From Triatoma infestans (lineage: Eukaryota; Arthropoda; Insecta; Hemiptera; Reduviidae), in the NCBI GenBank assembly GCA_011037195.1, contig JAAEAF010006923.1:21318-85317 (forward strand): 64,000 nt of DNA, written 5' to 3'. The position numbers and the translations under genes are program-made. The notes beneath the pieces are model-generated. The model saw only the letters and a program-made list of their open reading frames with translations. It was not told where the DNA came from and made no database searches. Shown piece after piece: positions 1 through 11,723 of the stretch (within the stretch, counting starts at the first letter, position 1; each line of letters starts with the position of its first letter).

Positions 1-42
1 CAATAAGAGAAAGTTGTGTGAGTGTTTCACACCAGATTTTTT
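1..42 (-). mobile_element. TCTGG element, 5' terminus (reverse)
   Basis: The window opens inside a reverse copy of the dominant repeat. Its sequence is the complement of the 5' terminus seen at 9651, 28690 and 34629: the AGAGAAAGT inverted-repeat core followed by TGTGAGTGTTTCACACCAGA. The rest of the copy lies outside the window. Confidence 0.8.
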
Positions 43-1700
43 CGTACTAGTTTGGTGCCAAAACATGTATTTCCGGATGAAATTCAACTTAAAAAATTTG
101 GTAAAATCGAAAAACTTCCACTTCTAAGTAAACAGAGATATTAAAAGTGCCCTGAGATTAATCAAGCTCAACAAGGATTCCTTCAATTTATATCCAAAAT
201 TCTTGAAAAATTTGGTGACATATGTTTCCAGCTTTAACATCCTATAAGATTATAATGGAAACATAGAAATTATTAAAATTATTATGGTTTCGTGAAACCA
301 CTCAATTTCAGCAAATTAATGCCAAACATGGAGGTCTATAATGTTTTTAACTGGACTTCTTTTGTTAGGTCCAATTTCTACCAGCATTTTTGTTCTGACA
401 AACTTAATGCTATTTAGCAAACTTAATGCTATTTGACAGATGAAATCTGTCAAATATTAATGAACTATATTTTATATCATTCACATTATTTAAAAAAAAG
501 AAACTGTGTTGATTCTATTTCTAAATAACTTATATATATATTTTCTAAAAATACAAAAAACTAGACTGAATTAATAGCAAATGTGTTCTGGCTATACACT
601 ATGACATGGAAATTAAATTTATGAATTGTGTTTGATATCATTTCTCTATTATGAAATAATTTATTTGAAGTTCTAGAATTAATAGCTCTAGACTTGAGTC
701 AGAAACTAGATGCTCGTAAACTATAATTCTTGGCAAATTTTTTATATAATTCATTGATCTCTTTTTTAATTAACAAATAATTTCTCATTATTGCTTTATA
801 GTTTATAAATTAACCTGTGAATATATAAATTAACATATACTAAGGCCATTAATTATGCTCAATTAGCCACTTCACTGGATGTGTTTTTTGTATTGATTAT
901 TCATCCAAAAATATTAGAAATTGATAAACGTTTTCACCTTTGCTGCAAACGATTCCTGTTCACTTTCTTCGATGGTACTGCAGCATGTAGCAGGCAATTA
1001 GTAGGGCTGCCTAAGTGTAGGCAATGGAAATAATGGACTATGCTGACCACAAATCTCCAACCAAAAAAAAAAAAACGAAACCACAGGCCTTGGCCCTGAT
1101 GTGCTCTTGCATCATAATATAAACAATTTCAAACTTGTAATAGATAAAATTACATGATATTTTTCAAGCCGACATGTTTTGTGAAGGTCTTTAAGCGTGT
1201 TTTTATGTGTAATTATGTCCTTATAATTAGCTGGATATTAGCAGGGATCTCTCAGCCTACTTTCAATAAAATTCTAATAATTAGTGCACGGAATACTATT
1301 AAAACGGTGGAAATTTTGAGATTACTTTGCACCCAACCACACACACACACACACACACACACACCAAATAGGAATATCGTAAGGTGAATACCTACAATCA
1401 AAAGAACTAGAAATATTTAAAGTGTAAGAAACATATGACAATCGGAAGTACGAATTATTATTCTACATTCAAAATCCCAGTTTATAAACTCCTAAAACCT
1501 TAGAATTACAAGAAGGATATCTTAAAAGAACTTTCAAATGGTCGGAGATTGTGTCATTAGTAGCCTCACCAAGCCTTTAGGCAACTACCTCACAGGATTC
1601 ATAGGAACTAAAAAAAAAAAAATTAAAAACAAGAAAAAACAATAACTCCTCAATACTTATTATGAAATAACTTTTCGGGTAAGCTGGCTGCACAAAAGGC
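43..1700. other. AT-rich non-coding stretch
   Basis: The first 80 bases (TATTTCCGG and a following AAATTTGG block) look like the 3' part of another TCTGG element. Beyond that I recognise only AT-rich sequence and the AC microsatellite listed separately. The short ORF here reads through that microsatellite and is not a gene. Confidence 0.5.
1339..1364. repeat. (AC)13 microsatellite
   Basis: Thirteen uninterrupted AC units, not flanked by recognisable TCTGG-element sequence. Confidence 0.95.
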
Positions 1701-1719
1701 ATTTCCTGCCATCTTTAGA

Positions 1720-2367
1720 ACCACCTAATCACTGGCCAGGAAATGTAGAGAATCCCTCACGCAACTTTCCCACACAATAAAGTTCCGACTAGTGTGGTGA
1801 GAAATGCCACAGCCGACCAACTGGCCAGGGACAAAAACTCCGTTCAGTGGCTCCGAACCTATCCTAGGAAAACCAAAGTGGCAGTATATGCATTTCTCAG
1901 AGACTGGCTCTAAAGAGAGCACGACACAATCTCTGGAAATTAAGTCCAGGAGCTAAATACACAGCAAGATGATTATGTTCGAAGCTATGTAAACATAGGA
2001 CCAAAGAAATTCTTTGCTTAGGAAGGAACCAGATTAATATGGTGACAGGGCTTTTCACGGGGCACGGCAGATTCAAGAAACACCTACACAAGGTGGGGAT
2101 AATTAACTCGGGCCATTGTGTAGATTGTGTCAGGAGGAGGGGGAGGAGGAAGAAACGGCCTCATATCTGTTGTTCGATTGCGTTGTAAATGCATTGCGCT
2201 ATGAAATCTTTGGCACACTGAGACCAAAGGAGATGATAGCGCACAAAGAACTGGTTGGGAAAGCCCTCAACCTCATGAAGAGGGGAAATTTTTCATACTA
2301 CACATCTATTGGCTGCAGTTCAGGGATCATCACCCACCCCATATTCAATCTAATCTAATCTTATCTA
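1720..2367 (+). pseudogene. RNase-H-type LINE, 3' end, degraded
   Basis: Remnant of the C-terminal part of a LINE polyprotein. In shifting frames one reads an RNase H tail (A-D-Q-L-A-R-D near 1815), a W-K-L-S-P-G-A-K spacer, T-G-x-F-T-G-H-x-R-F-K-K-H and then a C-x2-C zinc-finger start at 2116 (CRLCQEE). The same order is cleaner in the LINEs at 36.5 and 49.5 kb. The copy ends in a short (TCTAA)n-like tail near 2343-2367, as those relatives do. Frameshifts and stops make it non-functional. The clade is probably I/Jockey-group because of the RNase H. The 5' boundary is approximate. Confidence 0.7.
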
Positions 2368-2369
2368 TT

Positions 2370-4590
2370 ACGGAATAAAGCAGCACGAAATACTCAGCTA
2401 AAATAGAAAACTTCATCAAGATGTTTAACCATGATTAATGTTTTATGTTATAAAAGTATTACAATGTTTAAAGTAATCAAAACAAAACAAAATAAAAATA
2501 TTCCCGACAATTAACAATAATTTGTAATGACATACTTAACAAAACAATAAAATAATTACTTCATAAACTATACATAAATAGATAAAATTATGTTTAAGCA
2601 ATTTTTTTCATTTTATATTGCAACAATATTATTTAATTTTTATATCTCTAAATTGCAGATTACAAAATATATATATATAAAGACAATAAATAAATAATTA
2701 AAAGAAATGAAATAAGATTAAAGTAATAATTTATGAAAAGTATAATATATTTCTCAAGATTCAAAATATCATCATTATTTAAATATGTAGATATATATAA
2801 TTAAACAATATGATGATGTATGTATTGTACGTATGTGGTAAATAAAAGGTACATAATGATTTCTGTCGACTTGAATTGTGCCAATATATTTTTGATTATT
2901 ATAATTTAACGATTCATTAATTAAATTATCAATCAAGATATTCTAGATTTTGTAACTAAGAAAATGTAATATTGTTCCATTGTTTACTTAACCATATATT
3001 TCTTGATTACTTAATTATTAAATTTGTCATTCTGTTTAAATTTCGTTTTGATTTCTGTCGTTCTTCCCTATAAATTTGTCGTTTGCAATACCCGAAAAAT
3101 GAAGGCGCCCATAAGAGAATCCATTAGTCCCATTTAGTTGAAATAAAGTGAACTCAACAAATAATGATTATTAAACTCAAAAAAACAACTAATAGGAGAA
3201 TGTTCCATCAATAGAATGTCCTTCTTGATTACAAAAAAAAAAAGCCAATCATGTTAATATCAGAAACAACATCTCGCGGAGATATGTACGTATGTTTATG
3301 CAGTCACTACAATTTATTGATCAAAATAACACCTTGTACTATTTTTTTATTTATTTTTTATTTCAAATAGATGTTAATTAGATAGTAGCCGGTGTTTGTG
3401 TTTGTTTGTGTGTGTGTGTGCGTTTTAACAATATTATTTGTAAATAACCTTTTATCTTTCACTTTTCAAAATAAAAAACACTCTCCAATCACTACTTAAT
3501 CCTTAATCTAGAGAGGATGTTGTAACTATAATAGGGAGGTAATTTACATGCATAAGTAGATCTGTATAAATACGTATGTAAATTCAAATTGATATCACGC
3601 AATCTTTGATTTTTCATATAATGATTGGATTAAAAGAAAAAAAATAGAGAACCATGTTGGAAAGGAAGACTATACAAGGTTAGAAATTTCTGTTAAGAGT
3701 TCTGTTGAGTAGATCGAATTTAGCTAAATTGGCAGTGCAGAAAGAACAATGTTTTTTTTTTTTGTTTATGTCGTTTCTCCTTCTTCTTTTTCTTTGATCT
3801 TTTTCTTGTTTTTTATTTCTTGGAACTGTTCGAAAACAATATTACAATCACGCCTGTAAGAAGTATAGAAATGTCGTTTTTTTTCTTCACAGGAAGTCAT
3901 ATTTGATAAATTTGAAATTTCTCTTTCAATATTTGGATAACTTTGGGTTAAAAATAAAAATAATAATTCTTATTCAATGCCATTCTGTGCATAAAAGTGA
4001 GAATATTCATATTGTCCTACCAGAAGTAGGACTATCGTTGTTAATTGGGTCTCTAAACACCACAAACACATACCACATCAAATTATGCTTAGAGAGAATC
4101 GTGTAAAGTACATTTTGTAACTACAGACAAACAAGGAAGCCACAATAAATCTCTAGAGGTTGTAGTGGTTTTTTTTGGCCATTTGATAACAACCATTTTC
4201 TTTATAAAAATGTATAAAAGCTCCACGCTTAACTCTTTATTGGAAGAAATATTTCAAATTTAGTTAATGCATTCAAAACATTCCAAAGTATTAAGATTTT
4301 CAGTACGTTTTATAATTATATTCGAAGTAATACTTGAGTGCTATTATAGTAACTAATTAATGTTTATTAAGTTTTTTTTTTGTTATAGTAACTCATAAAA
4401 TCTTAGGTGATTAGTTTATTAAAAAAACAATATCTGAAGAATAACTTTCTTCATTGTTTTGTTTTTAAGTCTGAGTTGTATATTAATCGTTTGTTTAGTA
4501 ATGTATACAGCCCAAGCTCACGTTTTATTCGTTTAACTTTACTAAAACCATGTTTACAGGGAAGAAAGGTGGGATTGAAGGTTTCTTGTT
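2370..4590. other. AT-rich non-coding stretch
   Basis: About 2.2 kb of very AT-rich sequence with homopolymer runs and a short TG tract near 3401-3420. I see no coding signature or repeat family that I can name. The ORFs here are low-complexity chance frames. Confidence 0.5.
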
Positions 4591-4594
4591 GATG

Positions 4595-5030
4595 TTATAG
4601 GATCTTTATAAACTGAAAAGGATTGCAGTATCATCTGCATAGGTAGACAGGGTAGTTTAAAGATGGGTAGAAATGTCGGCAATGTATGTTGTGTTGAGAA
4701 CAGGGCCGAAGATGCTTTCCTGAGGTACTCCTGCCACTATTGGATGAAAGGAGGAGGAGATAGGACCTACTATTTTATTCAGTAATACCTATCACAAAGC
4801 TAGGATTAAAAGTTAAGATAGTAAGTGAATGGAAGTATTCCCCTGATCTTCCAGAGTAAGCCTTGATGCCAAACCCGATCAAAAGCTTGTTTCACATCTA
4901 AAAAAGACGCCAGGACAGCACTCCTTCCGCTCAAGAGAGGAAGCGATGATGTATCTATAACGTGATGGCACTGTTGAATAGTTGAGTGGTGGCATCTAAA
5001 GCCTCAATATTTTTAAAATTAGTATTAATA
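4595..5030 (-). pseudogene. Jockey-like LINE reverse transcriptase fragment
   Basis: On the minus strand the fragment encodes reverse-transcriptase motifs in order: a GFR-x-HHSTIQQCH stretch at the right edge, LDV-x-QAFD-x-VWH-x-GLL near 4870-4915, and the catalytic Y-A-D-D box at 4630-4641. The same motifs occur in the LINEs at 16.1-17.4 and 26.1-27.4 kb. The fragment is truncated on both sides and frameshifted between motifs, so it is dead. It stops a few bases before the SINE at 5043. Confidence 0.8.
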
Positions 5031-5042
5031 ATAATAAGATAA

Positions 5043-5236
5043 TGGAGGTCCCGGGTTCGAGTCCAGTGCTAGCCTTAGATTTTTTTCTTCTTAGGAGCCT
5101 CTATAGCTCACTGTTCGATAATGGACAGTGTTATCTGTAGCGAGAGAACACTGTCCGGAGGCTCCGGGCGCACCGATAAGTCTCCGGGCACTAATAACCA
5201 TAGATGTTGACGCGCCTTAAATTAAAAAAAAAAAAA
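5043..5236 (+). mobile_element. tRNA-derived SINE, tail type A, 5' truncated
   Basis: Starts just before the B box (GGGTTCGAGTCC), so the A box is lost. It carries the family's central block (CTCACTGT…GGACAGTGTT…AACACTGTCCGGAGG), then the type-A 3' end (ATAACCATAGATGTTGACG, CGCCTTAAATT) and an A run. It would have been mobilised by a LINE that recognises the tail; no LINE with this tail is visible here. Confidence 0.85.
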
Positions 5237-5868
5237 TAATAGAATAAATATCAGAAAACATATGTTAAATATTTCACTTACGATAGTATAAGAACATAGA
5301 AATGTAGATTTAAATTTTTATACATATAAATATTCATTAAGGCTTTTTAAATATAAATTAAATTCTTGTATTGTAATAAATATGTACAAAAAGATTTTTA
5401 TCTTCCTCTAATATTTACGCATTATTCACGCAAGAACACATACACTAATAATTATTACTTATAGATTAAAGCTAATCCGCCTTAAACTAAAAAAACAAAA
5501 AAAAAAATAAATAAATGATTTTAATCAAGAAAAATTATTTCACACATGCTTAACAATGTTAAGTTTCATATCTCAAATTTATTTATTTATTGTTTAATTT
5601 ATTTATTGTTTGCCCTTGAATTGTTTGATTATAAAAAAAAGAATTTATATTCATTGAATTTCTCTTTTAGGGCAGTAACCTGTATTGTAAATTATAAAAG
5701 TTGATTTTAACCAAATTCATTTTGAAATAAATGGAAGATTATTCTTGACCGTTCTTAATATGGTAGAAGAGAGTAATGAGATTCATTATTTTGTATAATA
5801 AATTCTAATGATAGTTTATCTACTTACTAGTTTGTTATTAAATAGTTCAGTGTTAACAGTCCATGTTT
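5237..5868. other. AT-rich non-coding stretch
   Basis: AT-rich sequence with A runs. I see nothing that I can assign. Confidence 0.5.
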
Positions 5869-5870
5869 TA

Positions 5871-5906
<36 letters not shown>
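5869..5906. repeat. (ATT)n microsatellite
   Basis: About a dozen ATT units. Similar tracts occur at 25.68 and 41.0 kb. Confidence 0.9.
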
Positions 5907-6010
5907 TTTTATACCTTGAAAAAGACAATATATCTATCTAAACGTTGGCAAAATTAAAAGTTGTTCTATTTTCTAAGACCGAAGAATCTCACTATTCTCG
6001 TCTAAGTTAA
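5907..6010 (+). repeat. Possible PLE-end-like repeat
   Basis: ATACCTTGAAAAAGACAATA followed by TAAACGTTGGCAAAATTAAA has the general layout of degenerate ends of Penelope-like elements (a TTGAAGA-like core, a stem, then GAAAC). The core is too decayed to call a ribozyme. This is a weak assignment from pattern only. Confidence 0.25.
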
Positions 6011-6119
6011 TTTTGAAAGTTGAAAAATTAGTCTTATTTGAGAGGCACTAGTGATACACATAAAGCTGCCAAGGTAATAATAAGTAAAATATTAAAATAG
6101 GAAAGAAAAATTTCAGCAT

Positions 6120-6535
6120 TATCCTAGTTTGAATTTAGTTCATCTGGCTTCATTTTCCATCAACCTCGTCATGGAGTTCGCTATCTCTATGGGTATTTCA
6201 GTTCTCATGGAGCATTGTAGACTCAATTGGACACCTGACGAAGCTGTGCTTGAAGAGTTACAGATATGCAGATTCTGTGGGGAGATTGAGGAAACACCAA
6301 TACATCTTCTAACGGACTGCGATGCTGCCATTCAGAAAAGATTTTAGGAACCGGGGCAGTTAACACAAGGAGGTGGGGAACACCCTCCGTAGAGCGCAAC
6401 CTGGTAGGGATGCTCCAGGCGAGAGGTTCGCCCATGGCCCTTGAAGGGAGCTGTAGGCCGAGCTCACTGCACCCGTGGGGCACAGCATAATAGACTGTGT
6501 AAGTCGCAGTGCAATAGGCCCCTTCACAAAAACAA
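6120..6535 (+). pseudogene. RNase-H-type LINE, 3' end and 3' UTR
   Basis: A 72-codon open stretch from 6129 ends in the C-terminal zinc-finger block common to the LINEs here: E-H-C-R-L-N, then C-R-F-C-G-E-I-E-E-T-P-I-H-L-L-T-D-C (C-x2-C-x8-H-x4-C). It is followed by a 3' UTR from about 6347 ending GTCGCAGTGCAATAGGCCCC. That end resembles the 3' end of the SINE at 18007, suggesting a LINE/SINE pair sharing a tail. The rest of the polyprotein is missing. Confidence 0.7.
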
Positions 6536-6536
6536 A

Positions 6537-7295
6537 ATGAAACACTCACACTACTTTCTTTTACTTTACTTTTCATAATTGTGTCTGACAAATTTTATAG
6601 CTATAACAACTTCAAATAAAAATTGTAGCTCTTTATAATATGTGTAGTTTACATTCCTAGTTTAAAGAAAATCGTTGAAACCAATTTAGAGAAAATAGCA
6701 GAAAACTGAACTATACTTTTCAATAAAAACGCTACTTCCGGTCATCCGATATTATTCAAACTCGGAATTTCTACAACATATTTAATTCTAACTAATATTA
6801 TTTAGATAATAGAATTCTATAGAAAACAGAAATAGCACCTTAGAGGAAAACCTAATCCCACCCCTCCACCAAAAGTGCCCTTAAATGAATTTTTCCAGAG
6901 AAATGTTTTAACTAGATTTTAGTATGTGTAGTTGATATACCAAGTTTCAAGAAAATCGTTGGAGCCATTTTTGAGAAAATCGTAAAATAGTGTACAAAAA
7001 CATCCAATAAAGTGGTACTTCCGGTCGAGGAATTTTGACAGGTAACTTAGTGTGGGATCCCATGGTGATACTTAAACGGAATATCAAGTTTGCTTTTTCG
7101 TTTCTCAGCTATGCTGTTCATATAAATACACACATACACACACACACACACACACACGAACCTTTTTTAAAAAAAAAAAAAACCACTTTTTTGGACTCAG
7201 GAGGAGACATCAAAACGTGTATTTCCGGTGAAAACTTGATATCGAAAATTTGACACGATTACAATGCTTCCTCTTACTAGGAGCAAGAGAAAGTA
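6537..7295 (+). mobile_element. TCTGG element, shortened
   Basis: Begins ATGAAACACTCACAC plus the CTTTCTTTTAC inverted-repeat core. It contains two CTTCCGGTC modules and a CA tract (7133-7157), and ends in the 3' palindrome CTTCCTCTTACTAGGAGCAA then GAGAAAGTA. About 250 bp of the central module is missing relative to the copy at 9651. It directly follows the LINE 3' end. Confidence 0.85.
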
Positions 7296-8424
7296 AGATT
7301 TTTTCCCCCTGAGAGCCTATTTAATTTTATGGTAAGCCACTACTTTCGGATGTTGGCCTAAGTGTAGGACATTTTATAGAACATGTAAAATTGTCACCCT
7401 AGCATTCTGCTAGAAATGATGTAATGGATTGTTGGAAGCATATCTTGCCAGCAACAAAAACTCATTTATCGAACTACCCAACTGCTACGTCCATCCGCCT
7501 CGCCACATGAGACTTAACGCAACTCTCTACCATAAGCTAGGGACGATCAAGGTCCGCCTTCCTTAAGCCCTAGAAGATCTGGAAGTTCTGGAGAAGCAGG
7601 GTAAGTTCTCACCAAATACATTATAAGGATTAGCAGGAGTCTACAGTTAAATATACACAATCATCAAGAAAACGTTGGTTCTCCATTTTTAACACTCTGC
7701 CAGTTCAGTTTGTAATTTCTTCTGTGTTCAGGCAGAGTAATTTTCTCTTCTACATTTTTCTCTGCCTAAAACCCATAAACATCACTACAAGTGAAATTTT
7801 AACAAACAAAAGTGAAATCGATTTGTTTCGAAATTAAGAAATGAAATTATCACTGAATGAAAATATTAAAGAGCCGGAAGTAGTTAAGATAAAGGAATTA
7901 ATTTAAAAAAAAAAAACATTCAAAAGTGATATCGGCTATAAAAAGATAAAAATTGTCCCTTTGCATCAAATTTAATTAAATAAATAAGGTCAACATAATT
8001 TATTGTTCCATCCTAATTAATATATTGCTAATATAAAATTTAAAAACTATAATTTTGTATATAATAATTCATTATTAGAAAAAATTATAATATATATCAA
8101 GAACAGAGATTAGATAGTTTATTTCTAAAAGAAAACCAATAAAACTAGACGTTATAACCTGAAGATTGCGCGATGGTATAAAGCGATAATTTTTTTTTTG
8201 GTTATTTTAATGCTCCAGCACTTTCACCAACTTTGACTAATATAGTGGTTTAATTACTGCTTTTACTGTCTTATGGCAACATGACAACATTGTTATATTA
8301 GCAACTTTCTCTTACTGTAATAGCCACAGGTTCTTTGACAGATTGAATTAAAAGTTGAATCATGTTCTTTATTTCAAAGATTCGTAGAGTTAAGTCAATA
8401 GATTAGTGGGATTCTCACTATCAT
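7296..8424. other. Unassigned non-coding stretch
   Basis: About 7400-7620 is noticeably less AT-rich and may be an old element: a frame there reads Y-V-H-P-P-R-H-M-R-L-N-A. I cannot assign it. The remainder is AT-rich with nothing recognisable. Confidence 0.4.
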
Positions 8425-8950
8425 TCAGTGGTCCCCAGACAGCAAGTAATTTTGTAACAATGGAGGAATAGAGTGAACTGGAGAAGCACTGGAGAGACAT
8501 GGAAGGTTTTCTCCAGAGCAAAGAGATTTATTTATAGAAGGTATAAGACACGAGTACTTGAAGTATCTTCCTGATTAGGATACAATTGAAACTCTGGTGG
8601 ATGTATTAACTAGGCACTCTTGGGTACTCGGTCACTTACACAAAAAAGGTAGGACATCTAGTCTTTTGATGATAGAATTGTGTCGAAAGAAGTCAGGGAA
8701 ATGGTGTACTACCAACTAGGTCAATGTCCCCGTTTCACTAATACGAGGATTCCCTTATTTGGGAAGGCAACACTCTCAAGGGAATGCTTGGGGGAGTTAG
8801 AGATTAAAGATATCTTGAGATATTGTAATCAGACCTGTAGATTGCTTCTTAGCAGTGTTTTGTGTATTTTTGCCTTTGGGCACCCATTTTAAAATCATTT
8901 ACTTCTAGTGCCTCTAATTTGACAAAATTTTTCGTCATCATTACAACTGT
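8425..8950 (+). pseudogene. RNase-H-type LINE, C-terminal remnant
   Basis: In broken frames one reads a W-x-P-x-Q-Q/G-N-like RNase H end near 8430, L-T-R-H-S-W-V-L-G-H-L-H-K-K-G near 8610-8650, then a 70-codon open segment ending L-G-E-L-E-I-K-D-I-L-R-Y-C-N-Q-T. This is the layout of the C-terminal zinc-finger domain and tail seen in the other LINEs here. The zinc-finger cysteines are lost to frameshifts. Assignment rests on motif order and on the similar end at 20.55 kb. Confidence 0.6.
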
Positions 8951-9398
8951 CCAATAAAGCAAACGAAACGTTAAAATTAATTATTATGGTTGTAGAGATA
9001 TATATGTTTATATATATATATTTGGTTTTTAAGTTGCAAAATCTTTGGTATTGAATTTGATTGATTTTATTGCACTAGGTATCAAGATATTATGTCAAAT
9101 ATATGATACTCGTGCAATATAGTCATAATATGCTCTTTAATGATGGTTGAAAATTCTGTCGAAATATAGGGGCTCCTGAAGTAAAGTGTACGTATTTCGT
9201 TTTTAAACCAGATTTTTTTTACTTGGATGACTGTTTTTCGTGCTGCGAGTGTTTTAGTTTTTATGTTGATGGTTGCGTATTTAGGTGTAACCTTGCGAAT
9301 GAGACATTGTTTGTTAAAATAAATGCTGGCTTTTATATTATAGATTTTTGATGTTAAATTGTAAAAATTGTTAAGATACTTATCCTCATTGGCTCCAT

Positions 9399-9541
9399 AG
9401 TTGTTGTGGTGGTTGGTTCCGCAGAGCTTGGAAAGCATCAGAGACATTTTCGTGATAGCCTGCTTCGTGAAAATCGTGAAGCAGGCTACCACGGAAAAGT
9501 CTCTGATGCTTTCCGGCTCTGCAGACCCAACCACCACAACA
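9399..9541. mobile_element. FB1 foldback, compact copy
   Basis: A nearly perfect hairpin: arms of about 65 bp (GTTGTGGTGGTTGGTTCCGC…AGCCTGCTTC and its complement) around a roughly 11-base loop. The arm is the outer arm of the hammerhead-bearing FB1 elements at 12.67 and 30.97 kb, but the ribozyme-containing interior is absent. No clear target-site duplication was seen. The long minus-strand ORF crossing it is a by-product of the palindrome. Confidence 0.85.
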
Positions 9542-9650
9542 GCTCTTGAAGTAATAACTAATTTCTAATCTATTGACCTAACTTCGCGAGTAATAGAGAA
9601 CATCTCATGGGCTCGTGTAAAGAAGCCTCTATCTTCCAAAAAAAAAAAAA

Positions 9651-10637
9651 TCTGGTGTGAAACACTCACACAACTTTCTCTAACTCCAGTTCTCAAAAGT
9701 ATAATTGACAATTTTTATAGTTTGTGTACCAAATTTAATGAAATTCGTCGAAAACTGAAAAAACTGCCAATAAAAGCGCACTTCCGGTTTACTAATTTTC
9801 GTGAAACTGGGAATTTTGGCCATCTATTTATTTCTAATTAATTTTGTTTGGATAGTAGAACTGTACATTGCACTTAATAGAAAAACATAACTCCACCCCT
9901 CCCCTAAAAGTGCCTTTAAATGAATTTTCCCAGAGAAACGTTTCAAATAAAAGTTGTAGATCTTTGTCTATGCTTATTTTATACAGGAAATTTCAAGAAA
10001 ATTGTCGGAGCCGTTTTTGAGAAAATCGCGAAAAAGTGAAAAAATCATTAAGTAAAGTGAAATTAAACGCTCTTCCGGTTATCCGATTGTTTTCAAACTC
10101 GGAATTTCAACAACATATTCAATTCTAATTAACATTATTTAGATAATAGAATTTTTTAATAAACTGAAATAGCACATTGGAGATAAATATAACCCTCATC
10201 ACTCCCCTAAGAGACTCCTCAAATGAATTTACCCAGAAAAACATTTCAATTAAAAGTTGTAGATCTTTGTATGTGTAGTTCATATACCAAATTTGAAGAA
10301 AATCGTCTTAGCCATTTTTGAGAAAAACGCAAAAAAGTAAAAAAACCAACTGGTAAAGTGGTACTTCCGTTAAGGAACTTTGACAGTTGACCCACTGTCA
10401 GATGCCATGGTGATACCAAAACGGAATATGAAGTTTCAACTTTCTACGGTTTTTCATTTTTGAGCTATCTGTTCACTACATACAAACACACACACCACAC
10501 ACACACACCTACACCATTGCTAACAAACCACTTTTTTGGACTCAGGGGACCTCAAAAAGGATATTTCCGGTGAAAAATCGATATCGAAAATTGGACACGA
10601 TCACAATACTTCCTCTTACTAGGAGCAAGAGAAAGTA
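9651..10637 (+). mobile_element. TCTGG element, full length (reference copy)
   Basis: About 987 bp. 5' end TCTGGTGTGAAACACTCACA, then ACTTTCTCTAACTCC, which is the complement of the 3'-terminal GGAGCAAGAGAAAGT. The inverted repeat starts about 22 bases inside the 5' end but at the very 3' end, so it is asymmetric. The 3' end is itself a palindrome (ACTTCCTCTTACTAGGAGCA). Inside are three blocks opening with CTTCCGG at about 290-bp spacing (9781, 10071, 10362) and a CA tract near 10485. There is no ORF. Asymmetric inverted repeats, a 3' hairpin and an upstream microsatellite are known of non-autonomous Helentrons (HINEs). That is my preferred reading; a MITE is the alternative. Confidence 0.8.
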
Positions 10638-11723
10638 AAAGCAGACGAATAATTCAACCCCCTCATTTACGTCATATACGTCACACATAAATCCTGCGCA
10701 TTGCTAATTAACCTCCCTGCTGAAGTAAAAAAAAAAAATTTCCATTTTCTACTTAGACTCAGAACACACCATATTACGCATTCGCAAAGATGGCGGTTTA
10801 TCTTTCTTTCCACCCTTACTGCGCAGCGTATCTCCTATCAGACTCATGTTACGCATGTGCTTTCAGCGTGCCCTCCCTCGTCTTGGGATATTACCCTAAT
10901 TATGAACCTTCAATATCTATTAAGCTTTAATGAAAGACTCCTCCCAATATTGCTCTATTAACAAAAAAATTCTTATAATGTGTGTACTCTTAGTTAATAC
11001 TCTTTATAATCAATTAAAATATACAAAATAGATTTTCCACTTCATTAATTTAAATTTCGTTTTTATGTTCATAAAAACGTATAATAAAATGATTTATTAA
11101 ACTAAAAATCGTTTAATTTAATTAATTTAACACATTAAATTTTGTTAAACATATATGTCAGGGCCCACTAGTTTTACTATTTAAATATATTTAACTAACA
11201 TTTTTATTTAAAAACTAATATTAAACTAGATTTAATTTGTATTGATATAACTTCATTGATATTTTTTATTTTTTTTGGTCATTTATTTATTTTTAGATTG
11301 TTAGATTAATTTTTTAATTGAAATTCAATCAGATAATAAACTGTGTTAAGGATGAACAGTTTATTTATATTTCAAGTTTTTTTTTTTGTCCATTAAATGG
11401 GATAAAAATGTGATTAAGTTGTCAATAATAATTTCCTATAAAATGTATGTGTGCGGGGGCCCTCTTTCGCGACCTCTTTCCACAATTCACATCTTCCACT
11501 TCACATGTCTTCTTCAAATGGAAATCTTTTCAAAACATTTATTTATTCTAAAGCTGTATGAACGATGTAACCGTGTAATATATTGAAATGAAGTATTGAT
11601 AAGAAGCTTAATGAAAAGGCTGATCGAAGACCTAAAATCAGTATTCATAGATAAATAATGTCAAAAATGAATAACTAACTAAAGTGTTTGTGATATCTCT
11701 CACAAACTCCAAACAGAAAAAAA
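10638..11723. other. Unassigned non-coding stretch
   Basis: 10660-10930 is less AT-rich and may be an old repeat. The rest is AT-rich, with nothing recognisable. Confidence 0.45.

Noticed and set aside
7035..7253. 72-codon plus-strand frame with a H-T repeat
   Set aside because: Reads through the CA tract and A run of a TCTGG element.
9082..9537. 151-codon minus-strand open frame
   Set aside because: Its last third crosses the FB1 hairpin, and the remainder has no domain or codon signal; a chance frame in AT-rich DNA.
9651..10637. Ordinary MITE of a cut-and-paste transposon
   Set aside because: Not excluded, but the inverted repeats are asymmetric, I saw no target-site duplication, and the CA tract and 3' palindrome fit Helentrons better.
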